Below are positions 7,918-15,910 of a DNA stretch of 64,000 bases, in pieces. The position numbers were made by a program, and so were the translations under genes. The notes below the pieces were generated by a model. That model ran no database searches. It was not told the DNA's origin and worked only from the letters and a program-made list of their open reading frames with translations. Where the stretch lies: positions 41,280 to 105,279 of the forward strand of contig DASRDP010000104.1 of NCBI GenBank assembly GCA_035652535.1, written 5' to 3'. How positions within the stretch are numbered: the first letter of the stretch is position 1; each line of letters starts with the position of its first letter. The stretch comes from Chloroflexota bacterium (GTDB taxonomy: Bacteria > Chloroflexota > UBA6077 > SHYK01).

Positions 7918-10900
7918 GTGTACAAACCGGTTTCCCCCAAGGCAGACTTCCCGGCGCTGGAGCACGAGATCCTCCGCTTCTGGGACGAGCACAGCGTCTT
8001 CCAGCAGCTCGTGGAGCGTAACCGGGGCAACGCGCGCTACTCCTTCATCGACGGCCCGATCACGGCCAATAACCCCATGGGCGTCCACCACGCCTGGGGG
8101 CGCACGTACAAGGACGTTTATCAGCGCTTCTGGGCCATGCGCGGACGCGACCAGCGCTACCAGAACGGCTTCGACTGTCAGGGCCTGTGGGTCGAGGTCG
8201 AGGTCGAGCGCGCCCTCGGGCTCAACTCCAAGCGCCAGATCGAGGCGTACGGCCTCGACAAATTCGCCGAGCGCTGCCGCGAGCGCGTCCTCCAGTACGC
8301 CGGCGTGATCACCGAGCAGTCCATCCGCCTTGGACAATGGATGGACTGGGACCACTCCTACTACACCATGAGCGACAACAACATCGAGCACATCTGGCAC
8401 TTCCTGAAGCGCTGCCAGGAGCGCGGCTGGCTCTATAAGGGCTGGCGCACCATGCCATGGTGCACGCGCTGCGGCACATCCCTCTCCCAGCACGAGCTGA
8501 TCGGCACCGACTCGTACCGCGAGGTGTCTCACCCATCACTTTATGTCAAACTTCCCATCGTCGATCGGCCCGGCGAGTTCTTTATGGTGTGGACCACGAC
8601 GCCCTGGACCCTCCCGGCCAACGTGGCGCTGGCGGTGCACCCGGACCTCGACTACGTCAAGGCCGTCGTCGGCGGCGAGGCATACTACCTCTCGCCGAAG
8701 ACCCTTGGCGCCGTGTTCGGCCGACCCATCGAAATCGACGCGACCGCCGGCGGCGACCCGTTCCGCGCCTACACGTACCGGGCCACGACGCCCCCAGAGG
8801 TCGTCGCGACCGTGAAGGGCCGCGACCTGGTGGGCTGGCGATACCATGGCCCCTTCGACGAGCTGGACGCCCAGCGCGACGTGCAGCACGCGGTCATCCC
8901 CTGGGAGGAGGTGGGCGAGGAGGAAGGCACCGGCATCGTCCACATCGCTCCGGGCTGCGGGGCGGAGGACTTCGCCCTCGGGCAGCGGTTCGGCCTCCCG
9001 GTGCTCGTCCCCATCGACGACAACGGCGATTTCGTGCCAGGCTACGGTCCGCTCGTCGGCGCCAACGTCCACGACGTGCGCGACGCGGTGTTCGCGTCTC
9101 TGCAGGAGAAGGGCTACCTCCACCGCGTGGCCGAGATCCAGCACCGGTACCCGACCTGCTGGCGCTGCGGGGAGGAGATCGTGTTCCGCGGCGTGTCCGA
9201 ATGGTTCATCTCCGCCGAGGAGATCCGCCCGCGGATGATCGCCGCCGCCCGGACCGTCGCTTGGACGCCGCCTTCCGCCGGGAAGCGGATGGAGGACTGG
9301 CTGAACAACATGCAGGACTGGTGCATCTCGCGCAAGCGCTACTGGGGACTGCCGCTCCCCTTCTACCCGTGCGCCGCCTGCGACACGCTCACCGTCGTCG
9401 GGTCTGTCGAGGAGCTGCGCTCCCGCGCCGTAACCGGGATGGACCAGGTGCGGGAGCTGCATCGGCCGTGGATCGACGCCGTGCGCATCCGCTGCCCGAG
9501 CTGCGGCGCCGAGGTCGAGCGGGTCACCGAGGTGGGCGACTGTTGGCTCGACGCCGGCATCGTCCCCTTCTCCACGCTGGGCCCCGGCTACTTGAAGGAC
9601 CGCGCCACCTGGGCGAGCTGGTTCCCGGCCGACTGGGTCTCTGAGATGCGGGAGCAGATCCGCCTCTGGTTCTACAGCATGCTCTTCATGAGCGTCGCCC
9701 TGGAGGACCGCTCGCCGTACCAGGCCGTCCTCGTCTACGAGAAATTGATGGATGAGACGGGCCAGCCCATGCACAAGAGCCTGGGGAACGCCATCTGGTT
9801 CGAAGAAGCCGCCGAGCGCATGGGGGCCGACGTGATGCGCTGGCTGTACGCCGGCCAGAACCTGACCACCAACCTCCTCTTCGGCTACGGGCCCGCGGAG
9901 GAGGTGCGCCGCAAGCTCCTGGTCCTCTGGAACGTGTACAGCTTCTTCGTCACCTACGCCGAGGTCGAGGAGTTCACTCCGGGCCATGGAGGCGCGGGCG
10001 GCGCGGACCGCGGCCGCATGGACCGCTGGATCCTCTCGCGGCTCGACGCGCTCGTCGCTCTGGCCAACGACCGGCTCGAGGCCTACGACGTGGCCGCGGT
10101 CGTCGACGCGGTCGACCGATTCGTCGACGACCTCTCGACGTGGTATCTGCGGCGCAGTCGGCGCCGGTTCTCCCGCGCGGCCGAGCCGGCCGATCGGCGG
10201 GCCGCCTTCTCCACCCTCCACACGTGCCTGGTCGATCTGGCACGGGTGATCGCGCCTATCATGCCCTTCCTCGCCGAGGAGATGTATCAGAACCTGGTCC
10301 GCTCGTGGGACAGCGCCGCGCCCCAGAGCGTGCACCTGACCCCCTACCCGACGACGGACGGCGCCCGCCGCGCGCCGGAGCTGGACTCCGAGATGGAGCT
10401 GGCGCGCGAGGTCGTGACCCTCGGGCGAGCGGCGCGCGGCGAGGCCGGGATCCGGGTGCGGCAGCCGCTCCCCTCCATCACCATCGCGGGGGAGTCGACC
10501 GACCTCCAGCTCTCCGACGAGCTGCGCCGGGAGATCGCCGACGAGCTGAACGTGAAGGCCGTCCTAACGGCGGAGAACGTCGAGGCCTTCGCCCGGCGCA
10601 CCGCCCGCCCAAACCCGCGCGTCCTGGGGCCGAAGCTGGGCCACGACTTCCCCGCAGTGAGCCGCGCCCTCCAGGCCGGCGACTACACGATCCGGCCGGA
10701 CGGCTCGGTCGCCGTGCGCGGCGTCGTCCTGGAGCCCGGCGAGGTGACCATCGCCCTCGAGCCGCTGGAGAACCGCGCCGTCGCCCAGGACCTGCGCTTT
10801 CGCGGTGGACTGGCCGTCGCTCTCGATCGAACGGTCACGCCGGAGCTGCGGAACGAAGGCCGCGCCCGGGAGCTGGTGCACCGGGTCCAGACGATGCGGC

Positions 10901-11121
10901 GCGACGCGGGCCTGAGCGTCGACGATCGGATCACGTTGACCTTCGCCGGATCGGAATCCTGGGCGGCCGTGGTGCGCGAGCACCGCGACCGCATTCTGGA
11001 CGAAGTCGGGGCGACCGATCTGCGCATCGGCGCACCGGACGGCTCGGGCGCGACCCTGACGTGGAAAGGGAGGCTCGACGACGAGGAGATCGAGCTGGCC
11101 CTTCGGCGGACCGGTGACTGA
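7918..11121 (+). CDS. ileS: Isoleucyl-tRNA synthetase
   Basis: 1067 aa from the GTG at 7918 (GGAG at 7909-7912); the open frame reaches back to 7825, but that start overlaps the likely promoter. Class I synthetase joining isoleucine to tRNA-Ile. In order: the ATP-binding region 'GPITANNPMGVHHAWG' in place of a classical HIGH box; zinc-knuckle-like 'WCTRCGTS'; the editing-domain 'WTTTPWTLPAN'; 'DWCISRKRYWG', typical of IleRS; a second cysteine set (C-x2-C near 'YPCAACD', 'CPSCG'); and 'PMHKSLGN' in the KMSKS position. The tail contains the anticodon-binding and C-terminal domains. lspA starts inside its last codons. Both signature motifs are variant, as I recall for a subgroup of bacterial IleRS. 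Confidence 0.95.
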   Translation: MYKPVSPKADFPALEHEILRFWDEHSVFQQLVERNRGNARYSFIDGPITANNPMGVHHAWGRTYKDVYQRFWAMRGRDQRYQNGFDCQGLWVEVEVERALGLNSKRQIEAYGLDKFAERCRERVLQYAGVITEQSIRLGQWMDWDHSYYTMSDNNIEHIWHFLKRCQERGWLYKGWRTMPWCTRCGTSLSQHELIGTDSYREVSHPSLYVKLPIVDRPGEFFMVWTTTPWTLPANVALAVHPDLDYVKAVVGGEAYYLSPKTLGAVFGRPIEIDATAGGDPFRAYTYRATTPPEVVATVKGRDLVGWRYHGPFDELDAQRDVQHAVIPWEEVGEEEGTGIVHIAPGCGAEDFALGQRFGLPVLVPIDDNGDFVPGYGPLVGANVHDVRDAVFASLQEKGYLHRVAEIQHRYPTCWRCGEEIVFRGVSEWFISAEEIRPRMIAAARTVAWTPPSAGKRMEDWLNNMQDWCISRKRYWGLPLPFYPCAACDTLTVVGSVEELRSRAVTGMDQVRELHRPWIDAVRIRCPSCGAEVERVTEVGDCWLDAGIVPFSTLGPGYLKDRATWASWFPADWVSEMREQIRLWFYSMLFMSVALEDRSPYQAVLVYEKLMDETGQPMHKSLGNAIWFEEAAERMGADVMRWLYAGQNLTTNLLFGYGPAEEVRRKLLVLWNVYSFFVTYAEVEEFTPGHGGAGGADRGRMDRWILSRLDALVALANDRLEAYDVAAVVDAVDRFVDDLSTWYLRRSRRRFSRAAEPADRRAAFSTLHTCLVDLARVIAPIMPFLAEEMYQNLVRSWDSAAPQSVHLTPYPTTDGARRAPELDSEMELAREVVTLGRAARGEAGIRVRQPLPSITIAGESTDLQLSDELRREIADELNVKAVLTAENVEAFARRTARPNPRVLGPKLGHDFPAVSRALQAGDYTIRPDGSVAVRGVVLEPGEVTIALEPLENRAVAQDLRFRGGLAVALDRTVTPELRNEGRARELVHRVQTMRRDAGLSVDDRITLTFAGSESWAAVVREHRDRILDEVGATDLRIGAPDGSGATLTWKGRLDDEEIELALRRTGD

Positions 11122-11692
11122 GCAGTCGAGGCCGCGCAACGTCGACTACGGCATGGCTCGGCGTGCGGAGCCCATCCTCCCGTCCTCGCACCCGGGCCTC
11201 CGGCACCGCCCGTCCCACGGCGCCATGGTCCGCCGCCTCGCCGGCTCCTCGCTGGTGGCGGCGTTCGTTCTGGTGGCGGACCAGATCACGAAGTCCCTCT
11301 CCGTCCGCTTCCTGGTCGATCAGCCGGAGCAGTCGGTGCCCATTTTGGGCGACTTCGCCCGGCTCACCTACGTGTCGAACCGGGGCGCCGCCTTCGGGAT
11401 CCTGCAGGATCGGACGATCTTTTTCGTCATCGTGGGGCTCGTAGTCATCGGCGTCATCCTGGCCAGCTACCGATACTTCCCCGTCACCAGCGTCCCGTTG
11501 CGGCTCGCCCTCGGGCTCCAGCTGGGAGGCGCTATCGGCAACCTGGTCGACCGGGTGCGCTTCGGATACGTCGTCGACTTCATCGACGTCGCGATCTGGC
11601 CCGTGTTCAACCTGGCCGATTCGGCCATCGTGGTGGGCGTCGGGATCCTGGCGTTCCACCTCCTCCGGTCCTCCGATGCCCGCGAGAGCTGA
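11114..11692 (+). CDS. lspA: Lipoprotein signal peptidase (signal peptidase II)
   Basis: 192 aa if the GTG at 11114, which overlaps the ileS stop by 8 bp, is used; an ATG at 11225 would give 155 aa, nearer the usual family length, and is equally possible. Four membrane helices are seen (about residues 43-60, 98-118, 128-146 and 165-186). The catalytic aspartates lie in 'GNLVDR' (D146) and 'FNLADS' (D169), and the 'NRGAAFG' motif is intact. It cleaves signal peptides of lipidated prolipoproteins at the membrane. The many lipoprotein receptors in this window are its likely substrates. rluD-like overlaps its end by 17 bp. Confidence 0.95.
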   Translation: MTEQSRPRNVDYGMARRAEPILPSSHPGLRHRPSHGAMVRRLAGSSLVAAFVLVADQITKSLSVRFLVDQPEQSVPILGDFARLTYVSNRGAAFGILQDRTIFFVIVGLVVIGVILASYRYFPVTSVPLRLALGLQLGGAIGNLVDRVRFGYVVDFIDVAIWPVFNLADSAIVVGVGILAFHLLRSSDARES

Positions 11693-12677
11693 CGCGCCGC
11701 CCAAGCGCGCGCCGCGACGCGAGCCTGCAAGTTCGACCGCCGCCACGTTTACCGTGGAGCCCTATGGCGCCGGCATGCGCCTCGACGCGTATCTCGCCCG
11801 GTACGCCGGCGAGCATTCGCGCGCCGAGTGGCAGCGGCTCATCGAGTCCGGCTCGCTCACGCTGAACGGCGCGCCGACGAAGGCGGCGGCTCGCCTGGCC
11901 GGCGGTGAGCGGGTCGCCGTGGAGCGCGTGGCGTCGCACGCGCTGCTGGAGCCAGACCCGACGATCCCCCTCGACGTCGTGTACGAAGATGCGGCGATGG
12001 TAGTGGTGGACAAGCGCGCGGGGCTTGTCGTCCACCCGGCGCCAGGGCACGAGACCGGGACGCTGGTCCACGCGCTCCTTGCGCGGTTTCCCGAGCTGCG
12101 CGACCCGACGGGCGAGAAGCGGCCCGGCATCGTCCATCGCCTGGACAAGGATACGTCGGGACTCATGGTCGTGGGAAAGACCGTGGACGCGGTTGCGGCC
12201 CTGCAGTGGCAGATGCAGCGCGGCGAAATCGCGAAGCGCTACCGGCTGCTGGTCGCGGGCGTGATCCACGAGGATCGGGGCACCATCGAGGCGCCCATCG
12301 GACGGGACCGGTTCAACCGCCAGCGGATGGCGGTGCGGCCCGACGGCCGGCCCGCGCGAACGGAGTTCATCGTGCTGGAGCGGTTCGACCGGTTCACCTT
12401 TGTCGACGCCGGCCTTCCCAGCGGACGGACCCACCAGCTCCGCGTGCACTTCGCGTCCATCGGCCACCCGGTCGCGGGCGATCGCGTCTACGGAAGCGGA
12501 CGCGCCCCGGGCGGTTTGACGCGCCAGTTCGTCCATTCCGCAGAGCTGACCCTCACCTCCCCGGCCACGGACGAGCGGCTTCGGTTCACGGCGCCGCTTC
12601 CGGCCGACCTGGAGCGGGCGCTCGCCGCGCTCCGGCGGCCGCGGTCCGTGATCGACCCGGCGGAGGCCACGGCATGA
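11676..12677 (+). CDS. rluD: RluA-family pseudouridine synthase (RluD-like)
   Basis: 333 aa. An S4 RNA-binding domain (about residues 33-85, 'MRLDAYLARYAGEHSRAEW') precedes the RluA catalytic domain. The active-site loop is 'HRLDKDTSG' at residues 154-162 with catalytic Asp157, followed by 'GRTHQLRVHFASIGHPVAGD'. The fold and S4 domain fit 23S rRNA pseudouridine synthases RluD/RluC, but the exact target base cannot be told. It follows lspA directly, as in many bacteria. The stop overlaps the ATG of gltX (ATGA). The gene symbol is by family only. Confidence 0.9.
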   Translation: MPARADAPPKRAPRREPASSTAATFTVEPYGAGMRLDAYLARYAGEHSRAEWQRLIESGSLTLNGAPTKAAARLAGGERVAVERVASHALLEPDPTIPLDVVYEDAAMVVVDKRAGLVVHPAPGHETGTLVHALLARFPELRDPTGEKRPGIVHRLDKDTSGLMVVGKTVDAVAALQWQMQRGEIAKRYRLLVAGVIHEDRGTIEAPIGRDRFNRQRMAVRPDGRPARTEFIVLERFDRFTFVDAGLPSGRTHQLRVHFASIGHPVAGDRVYGSGRAPGGLTRQFVHSAELTLTSPATDERLRFTAPLPADLERALAALRRPRSVIDPAEATA

Positions 12678-14149
12678 GCGCCCCGACGCCCGGCGCGGCC
12701 GAGGGGCGCCCGGTGCGCGTGCGGATCGCCCCGAGTCCGACCGGCCTGCCGCACATCGGCACCTTCCGGACGTTCCTCTTCAACTGGCTCTTCGCCCGAG
12801 GACGCGGCGGAAAATTCGTGATCCGGATCGAGGACACCGACCGCGAGCGGCTGGTCCCCGGCGCCGTCGAGGCGCTGCTCGACGCGGTGCGCTGGTTCGG
12901 CCTCGACTGGGACGAGGGGCCCGTCGTCGGGGGACCCTACGCCCCCTACGAGCAATCCCTACGCCTCCCCATTTACCAGCGGTACGTCGATCAGCTGCTG
13001 CGCGAAGGCAAGGCGTATCGGTGCTACTGCAGCGTCGAGCGGCTCGAGGAGCTGCGGCGCGAGCAGCAGGCGCGGAAGGAGCCGCCGGGCTACGATCGGT
13101 TGTGCCGGAGGCTCACCGAGGCGCAGCGGGCGGAGCGCCAGGCGAGCGGCGCGCCGTTCGTGGTGCGCTTCGCCGTGCCGCTGGAGGGCTCGACGACGTT
13201 CACCGACGTCATCCACGGGGACGTGACGTGGGAGAACCGGGTGCTAGACGACTTCGTCATCGTGAAATCGGACGGATTTCCCACCTACCACCTGGCGCAT
13301 CTGGTCGACGACCACGTGATGGAGATCTCCCACGTGCTGCGGGGAGACGAGTGGATCTCCAGCACGCCGCGCCACGTGCTCCTGTACGAGGCGCTTGGCT
13401 GGGAGCCCCCGGTGTTCGCCCATCTGCCCGCGATCCTGGGGCCCGATCGTAAGAAGCTGAGCAAGCGCCACGGGCCGACGGGCATCGCCGCCTTCCAGGA
13501 GGCCGGTTATCTGCCCGAGGCGATGCTCAACTACCTGGCGCTGTGCGGGTGGTCGTCCGGCACCGACGACGAGATCCTCTCCCTCCCCGACCTGGTAGCG
13601 CGCTTCACCCTCGACCGCGTGAGCCGGACGGGCGCCATTTTCGACCACGCCAAGCTCGATTGGTTCAACGGCATCTACATTCGGGCGCTTCCACCCGCCG
13701 AGCTGGCGGCGCGCATCCGGCCGTTCCTCGGTCCGGACGGCGCATCCGCCGACGACGCCTACCTCGCCGCCATCGCCGGGCTGATCCAGGATCGACTGCG
13801 CACCCTATCGGAGGCGCGGGATCTCTCGTCGTTCTTCTTCGCCGAAGCGCTGGAGTACGACCCCGCGCTTCTCGTGCGCCCGGGGGTGACGGGCGACGCC
13901 ACGCGCGCGGCGCTGGCGCGCGCCGCGGCCCTGGCCCGCACGGTCGAGCCCTTCACCCACGATGCGCTCGAGCCGCCGTACCGCGCCCTCACGGAGGAGC
14001 TGGGGCTCAAGACGAGCCAGCTGTTTATGTCAATTCGCGTCGCCTGCACCGGTCGGACGGCGACGCCGCCGTTGTTCGAGACAATGGAGGTGCTCGGGCG
14101 GGACCGGGTAGTCCAGCGGCTCGAGGACGCGGCCTCCCGCGTGCCCTAA
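12674..14149 (+). CDS. gltX: Glutamyl-tRNA synthetase
   Basis: 491 aa from the ATG at 12674, in an ATGA overlap with the preceding gene; the open frame further upstream is antisense or off-frame shadow. Class I synthetase. 'PSPTGLPHIGTFR' (HIGH box, residues about 20-32), 'RIEDTDRERLVPGA', and 'KKLSKRHG' (KMSKS box, about 260-266) are intact, followed by the all-helical anticodon-binding domain. The enzyme could be discriminating GluRS or the type that also charges tRNA-Gln. No gatCAB genes are in the window to decide. It ends the ileS-lspA-rluD-gltX run. Confidence 0.96.
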   Translation: MSAPTPGAAEGRPVRVRIAPSPTGLPHIGTFRTFLFNWLFARGRGGKFVIRIEDTDRERLVPGAVEALLDAVRWFGLDWDEGPVVGGPYAPYEQSLRLPIYQRYVDQLLREGKAYRCYCSVERLEELRREQQARKEPPGYDRLCRRLTEAQRAERQASGAPFVVRFAVPLEGSTTFTDVIHGDVTWENRVLDDFVIVKSDGFPTYHLAHLVDDHVMEISHVLRGDEWISSTPRHVLLYEALGWEPPVFAHLPAILGPDRKKLSKRHGPTGIAAFQEAGYLPEAMLNYLALCGWSSGTDDEILSLPDLVARFTLDRVSRTGAIFDHAKLDWFNGIYIRALPPAELAARIRPFLGPDGASADDAYLAAIAGLIQDRLRTLSEARDLSSFFFAEALEYDPALLVRPGVTGDATRAALARAAALARTVEPFTHDALEPPYRALTEELGLKTSQLFMSIRVACTGRTATPPLFETMEVLGRDRVVQRLEDAASRVP

Positions 14150-14688
14150 CCGTTCGCCCTGAGCAGGCCCTTCGGCCGGCTCGGGAGCCGCCGCGGTAAA
14201 CGGCGGGCCTGGGCGCGGGGCGAGAGGCCGCCGCCGTGAACGGCGGGCCTGGGCGCTCGCCCTGAGCCTGTCGAAGGATTGGGATGGGGCATTCCACCCC
14301 CTCCCTGACCCTCCCCCCTCGAGGGGGAGGGAATTTCACCCCCTCCCCTGCCGCAGCGGGGGAGGGTGGGGGTGGGGGCCGCCGAACCGCTGTCATGCTG
14401 AGCGCAGCGAAGCATCAAAACGGGCCTGCCATGCCGAGCGCCGCGAAGCATCCCTGGCTCCCGAGATCCTTCGGGCTCCGCCCTCAGGATGACAAACGGC
14501 TGCCATGCCGAGCGCAGCGAAGCATCTCGCACGAGAGAGATCCTTCGGGCTCCGCCCTCAGGATGACAAACGGCTGCCATGCCGAGCGCAGCGAAGCATC
14601 GAAGCGGCCCTGTCATGCTGAGCGCAGCGAAGCATCCCTGGCTCCCGAGATCCTTCGGGCTCCGCCCTCAGGATGACCGAGGCGGCGG
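14150..14688. repeat. Cluster of dispersed palindromic repeats
   Basis: No gene. The stretch is built from short repeated modules. Module A (CATGCTGAGCGCAGCGAAGC and close variants, 24 bp) occurs at 14393-14416, 14429-14452, 14503-14526, 14577-14600 and 14613-14636. Module B (core CCTTCGGGCTCCGCCCTCAG, 31 bp) occurs at 14463-14493, 14537-14567 and 14647-14677. Module B reversed resembles module A, so A-B pairs make imperfect hairpins; the A2-B1 and A5-B3 units share a 49-bp identical block. Two inverted copies of the core of the 3204 repeat lie at about 14187-14250, and C/G-rich palindromes at 14305-14375. There are no unit-length unique spacers, so this is not a CRISPR. Confidence 0.85.
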
Positions 14689-15486
14689 TCACCTCGATTG
14701 CCGACTGTCCCTCGCGACCCGAACTTCATCGAGGGATGGCGCTCGCGTCGTCGCCCGTCCGAGGTCGGTGAGCGCCCCGGCGAGCGTCGCGGCGTCGCGC
14801 ACGGCGCAGCAATGCGCGTCGTTGTTGAAGAAGACAAAGACGTCGGAGCCCTCATCCCACTCATCCGCAATGCGCTGAGCCCAGGCTTGCATCGCCTCGG
14901 GCGTATAGCATGACGACGGCGAGCCCGTCCCCTGATGGAGCCGGACGTAGCCCCAGTCGGCGGTGCGCCAACTCGGCGTCACGACCTCGTTCTTCCGATC
15001 GGCCACGCACGGAGCGGCGCCGTGCTCGGCCAGCAGATCGCGGGTCGCGGGTGTACTCCATGAGGCGTGGCGGAATTCGACCGCCACCCGAACATCGCGC
15101 GGCATGGTCGAGAGAGTCCCACGGAGCGCTTCGGGGTCGAACTCCAGGTTCGGCGGAAGCTGGAGCAAGACCGGGCCAAGCTTGGGCCCCAGCTCACGCA
15201 TCACGTCGAAGTACCGTTCAACCGTGGGCTCCGGCTCCCGCAGCCGCCTAATGTGGGTGAGGAAGCGGTTCATCTTCGTGACGAAGATGAAGTCCGGCGG
15301 CGTAGCAGCGGCCCACCTACGTACCGATTCGGGCTTCGGGAGCTGATAGAACGTGTTGTTGACTTCGACGACCTGGAACTGGGCGGCGTAGAACTCGAGC
15401 CACTGGCGCTGGGCCAGCTTCTCCGGGTAGAAGGCGCCGCGCCAGCTCGCGTATTGCCAGCCCGACGTCCCGATGAAGACCGCCAC
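14689..15486 (-). CDS. DUF72 (YecE-like) protein
   Basis: 265 aa, TIM-barrel family DUF72. Features are the start 'IGTSGWQYASWRGAFYPE' (residues ~4-22), 'VVEVNNTFYQLP', 'FVTKMNRFLTHI', 'GPVLLQLPPNL', 'VAVEFRHASW' and the late 'VFVFFNNDAHCCA'. These match the family's conserved positions (TSGW, E-x-N-x-TFY, K-x-x-R-x-x-TH, EFR). The biochemical role of the family is not settled. It stands alone, with repeats downstream and the tRNA-Gln promoter upstream. Confidence 0.9.
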   Translation of the reverse strand: MAVFIGTSGWQYASWRGAFYPEKLAQRQWLEFYAAQFQVVEVNNTFYQLPKPESVRRWAAATPPDFIFVTKMNRFLTHIRRLREPEPTVERYFDVMRELGPKLGPVLLQLPPNLEFDPEALRGTLSTMPRDVRVAVEFRHASWSTPATRDLLAEHGAAPCVADRKNEVVTPSWRTADWGYVRLHQGTGSPSSCYTPEAMQAWAQRIADEWDEGSDVFVFFNNDAHCCAVRDAATLAGALTDLGRATTRAPSLDEVRVARDSRQSR

Positions 15487-15571
15487 CGTCGTCGTCCGCT
15501 ACCGCCTCATCCCGCGCGCCCGGTCAGCCTACCATGTGGATCGAGCGCGCGGTCAGTCAAAACGGCTGTGG

Positions 15572-15577
15572 TATGAT
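15572..15577 (+). promoter_or_regulatory. -10 element of tRNA-Gln promoter
   Basis: TATGAT lies 13 nt before the mature 5' end of the tRNA, so the transcript would begin about 6 nt before it. No strong -35 was seen at the expected distance. Confidence 0.4.
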
Positions 15578-15590
15578 TCGGGGGGCCCGA

Positions 15591-15664
15591 TGCGGGATCG
15601 TTCAACGGTAGGACGGCTGACTCTGGATCAGTTAATCGTGGTTCGAATCCACGTCCCGCAGCCA
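15591..15664 (+). tRNA. tRNA-Gln (anticodon CTG)
   Basis: 74 nt with CCA encoded at 15662-15664. A complete cloverleaf can be drawn: acceptor TGCGGGA/TCCCGCA, D-stem GTTC/GGAC, anticodon stem GCTGA/TCAGT with loop CTCTGGA (anticodon CTG), and T-stem CGTGG/CCACG with loop TTCGAAT. The discriminator base is G, as usual for glutamine. A terminator hairpin follows directly. Confidence 0.96.
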
Positions 15665-15666
15665 GC

Positions 15667-15697
15667 AGGAGCCCGGCAATGAATTCCGGCTCCTTTT
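15667..15697 (+). terminator. Rho-independent terminator of tRNA-Gln
   Basis: AGGAGCC (15667-15673) pairs with GGCTCCT (15688-15694) and TTT follows to 15697. It begins 3 nt after the CCA end of the tRNA. Confidence 0.7.
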
Positions 15698-15785
15698 CAT
15701 GTCCGCTCAGGCCCGCCCCCCGCCGGTACGCGCGACACGCTTGCCGACGTGCAATGAATTCCGGCTCCTTTTCATGTCCGCTCAG
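15676..15785. repeat. 35-bp direct repeat, two copies 75 bp apart
   Basis: The segment 15676-15710, which begins GCAATGAATTCCGGCTCC, is repeated without change at 15751-15785. The first copy includes the 3' arm and T-run of the tRNA-Gln terminator; the second has no 5' arm. This looks like a local duplication of the region downstream of the tRNA. No gene is recognised between 15698 and 15910. Confidence 0.85.
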
Positions 15786-15910
15786 TCTGAGACAGCCTGT
15801 CGTGGACGTTCGCCAGTTTTGATCCCTCCTTCTGACCCGAGGCACCGCGTGACGGCCTCGCCAACGTGGTCCGCAGCGACCTGCTGCGCCAGACCCCGGC
15901 CTACCGCCGA

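Noticed and set aside
8536..10335. A 599-codon open frame antisense to ileS, and similar long antisense frames at 1525-2382, 22778-24277 and 43321-44613
   Set aside because: They mirror the codon pattern of strongly supported genes on the other strand (high GC at third positions leaves the antisense frame open), are rich in His, Arg and Asp, and show no domain or ribosome site.
14393..14677. CRISPR array
   Set aside because: Repeats are separated by irregular, partly repeated spacers and there are two alternating modules; no cas genes are present.
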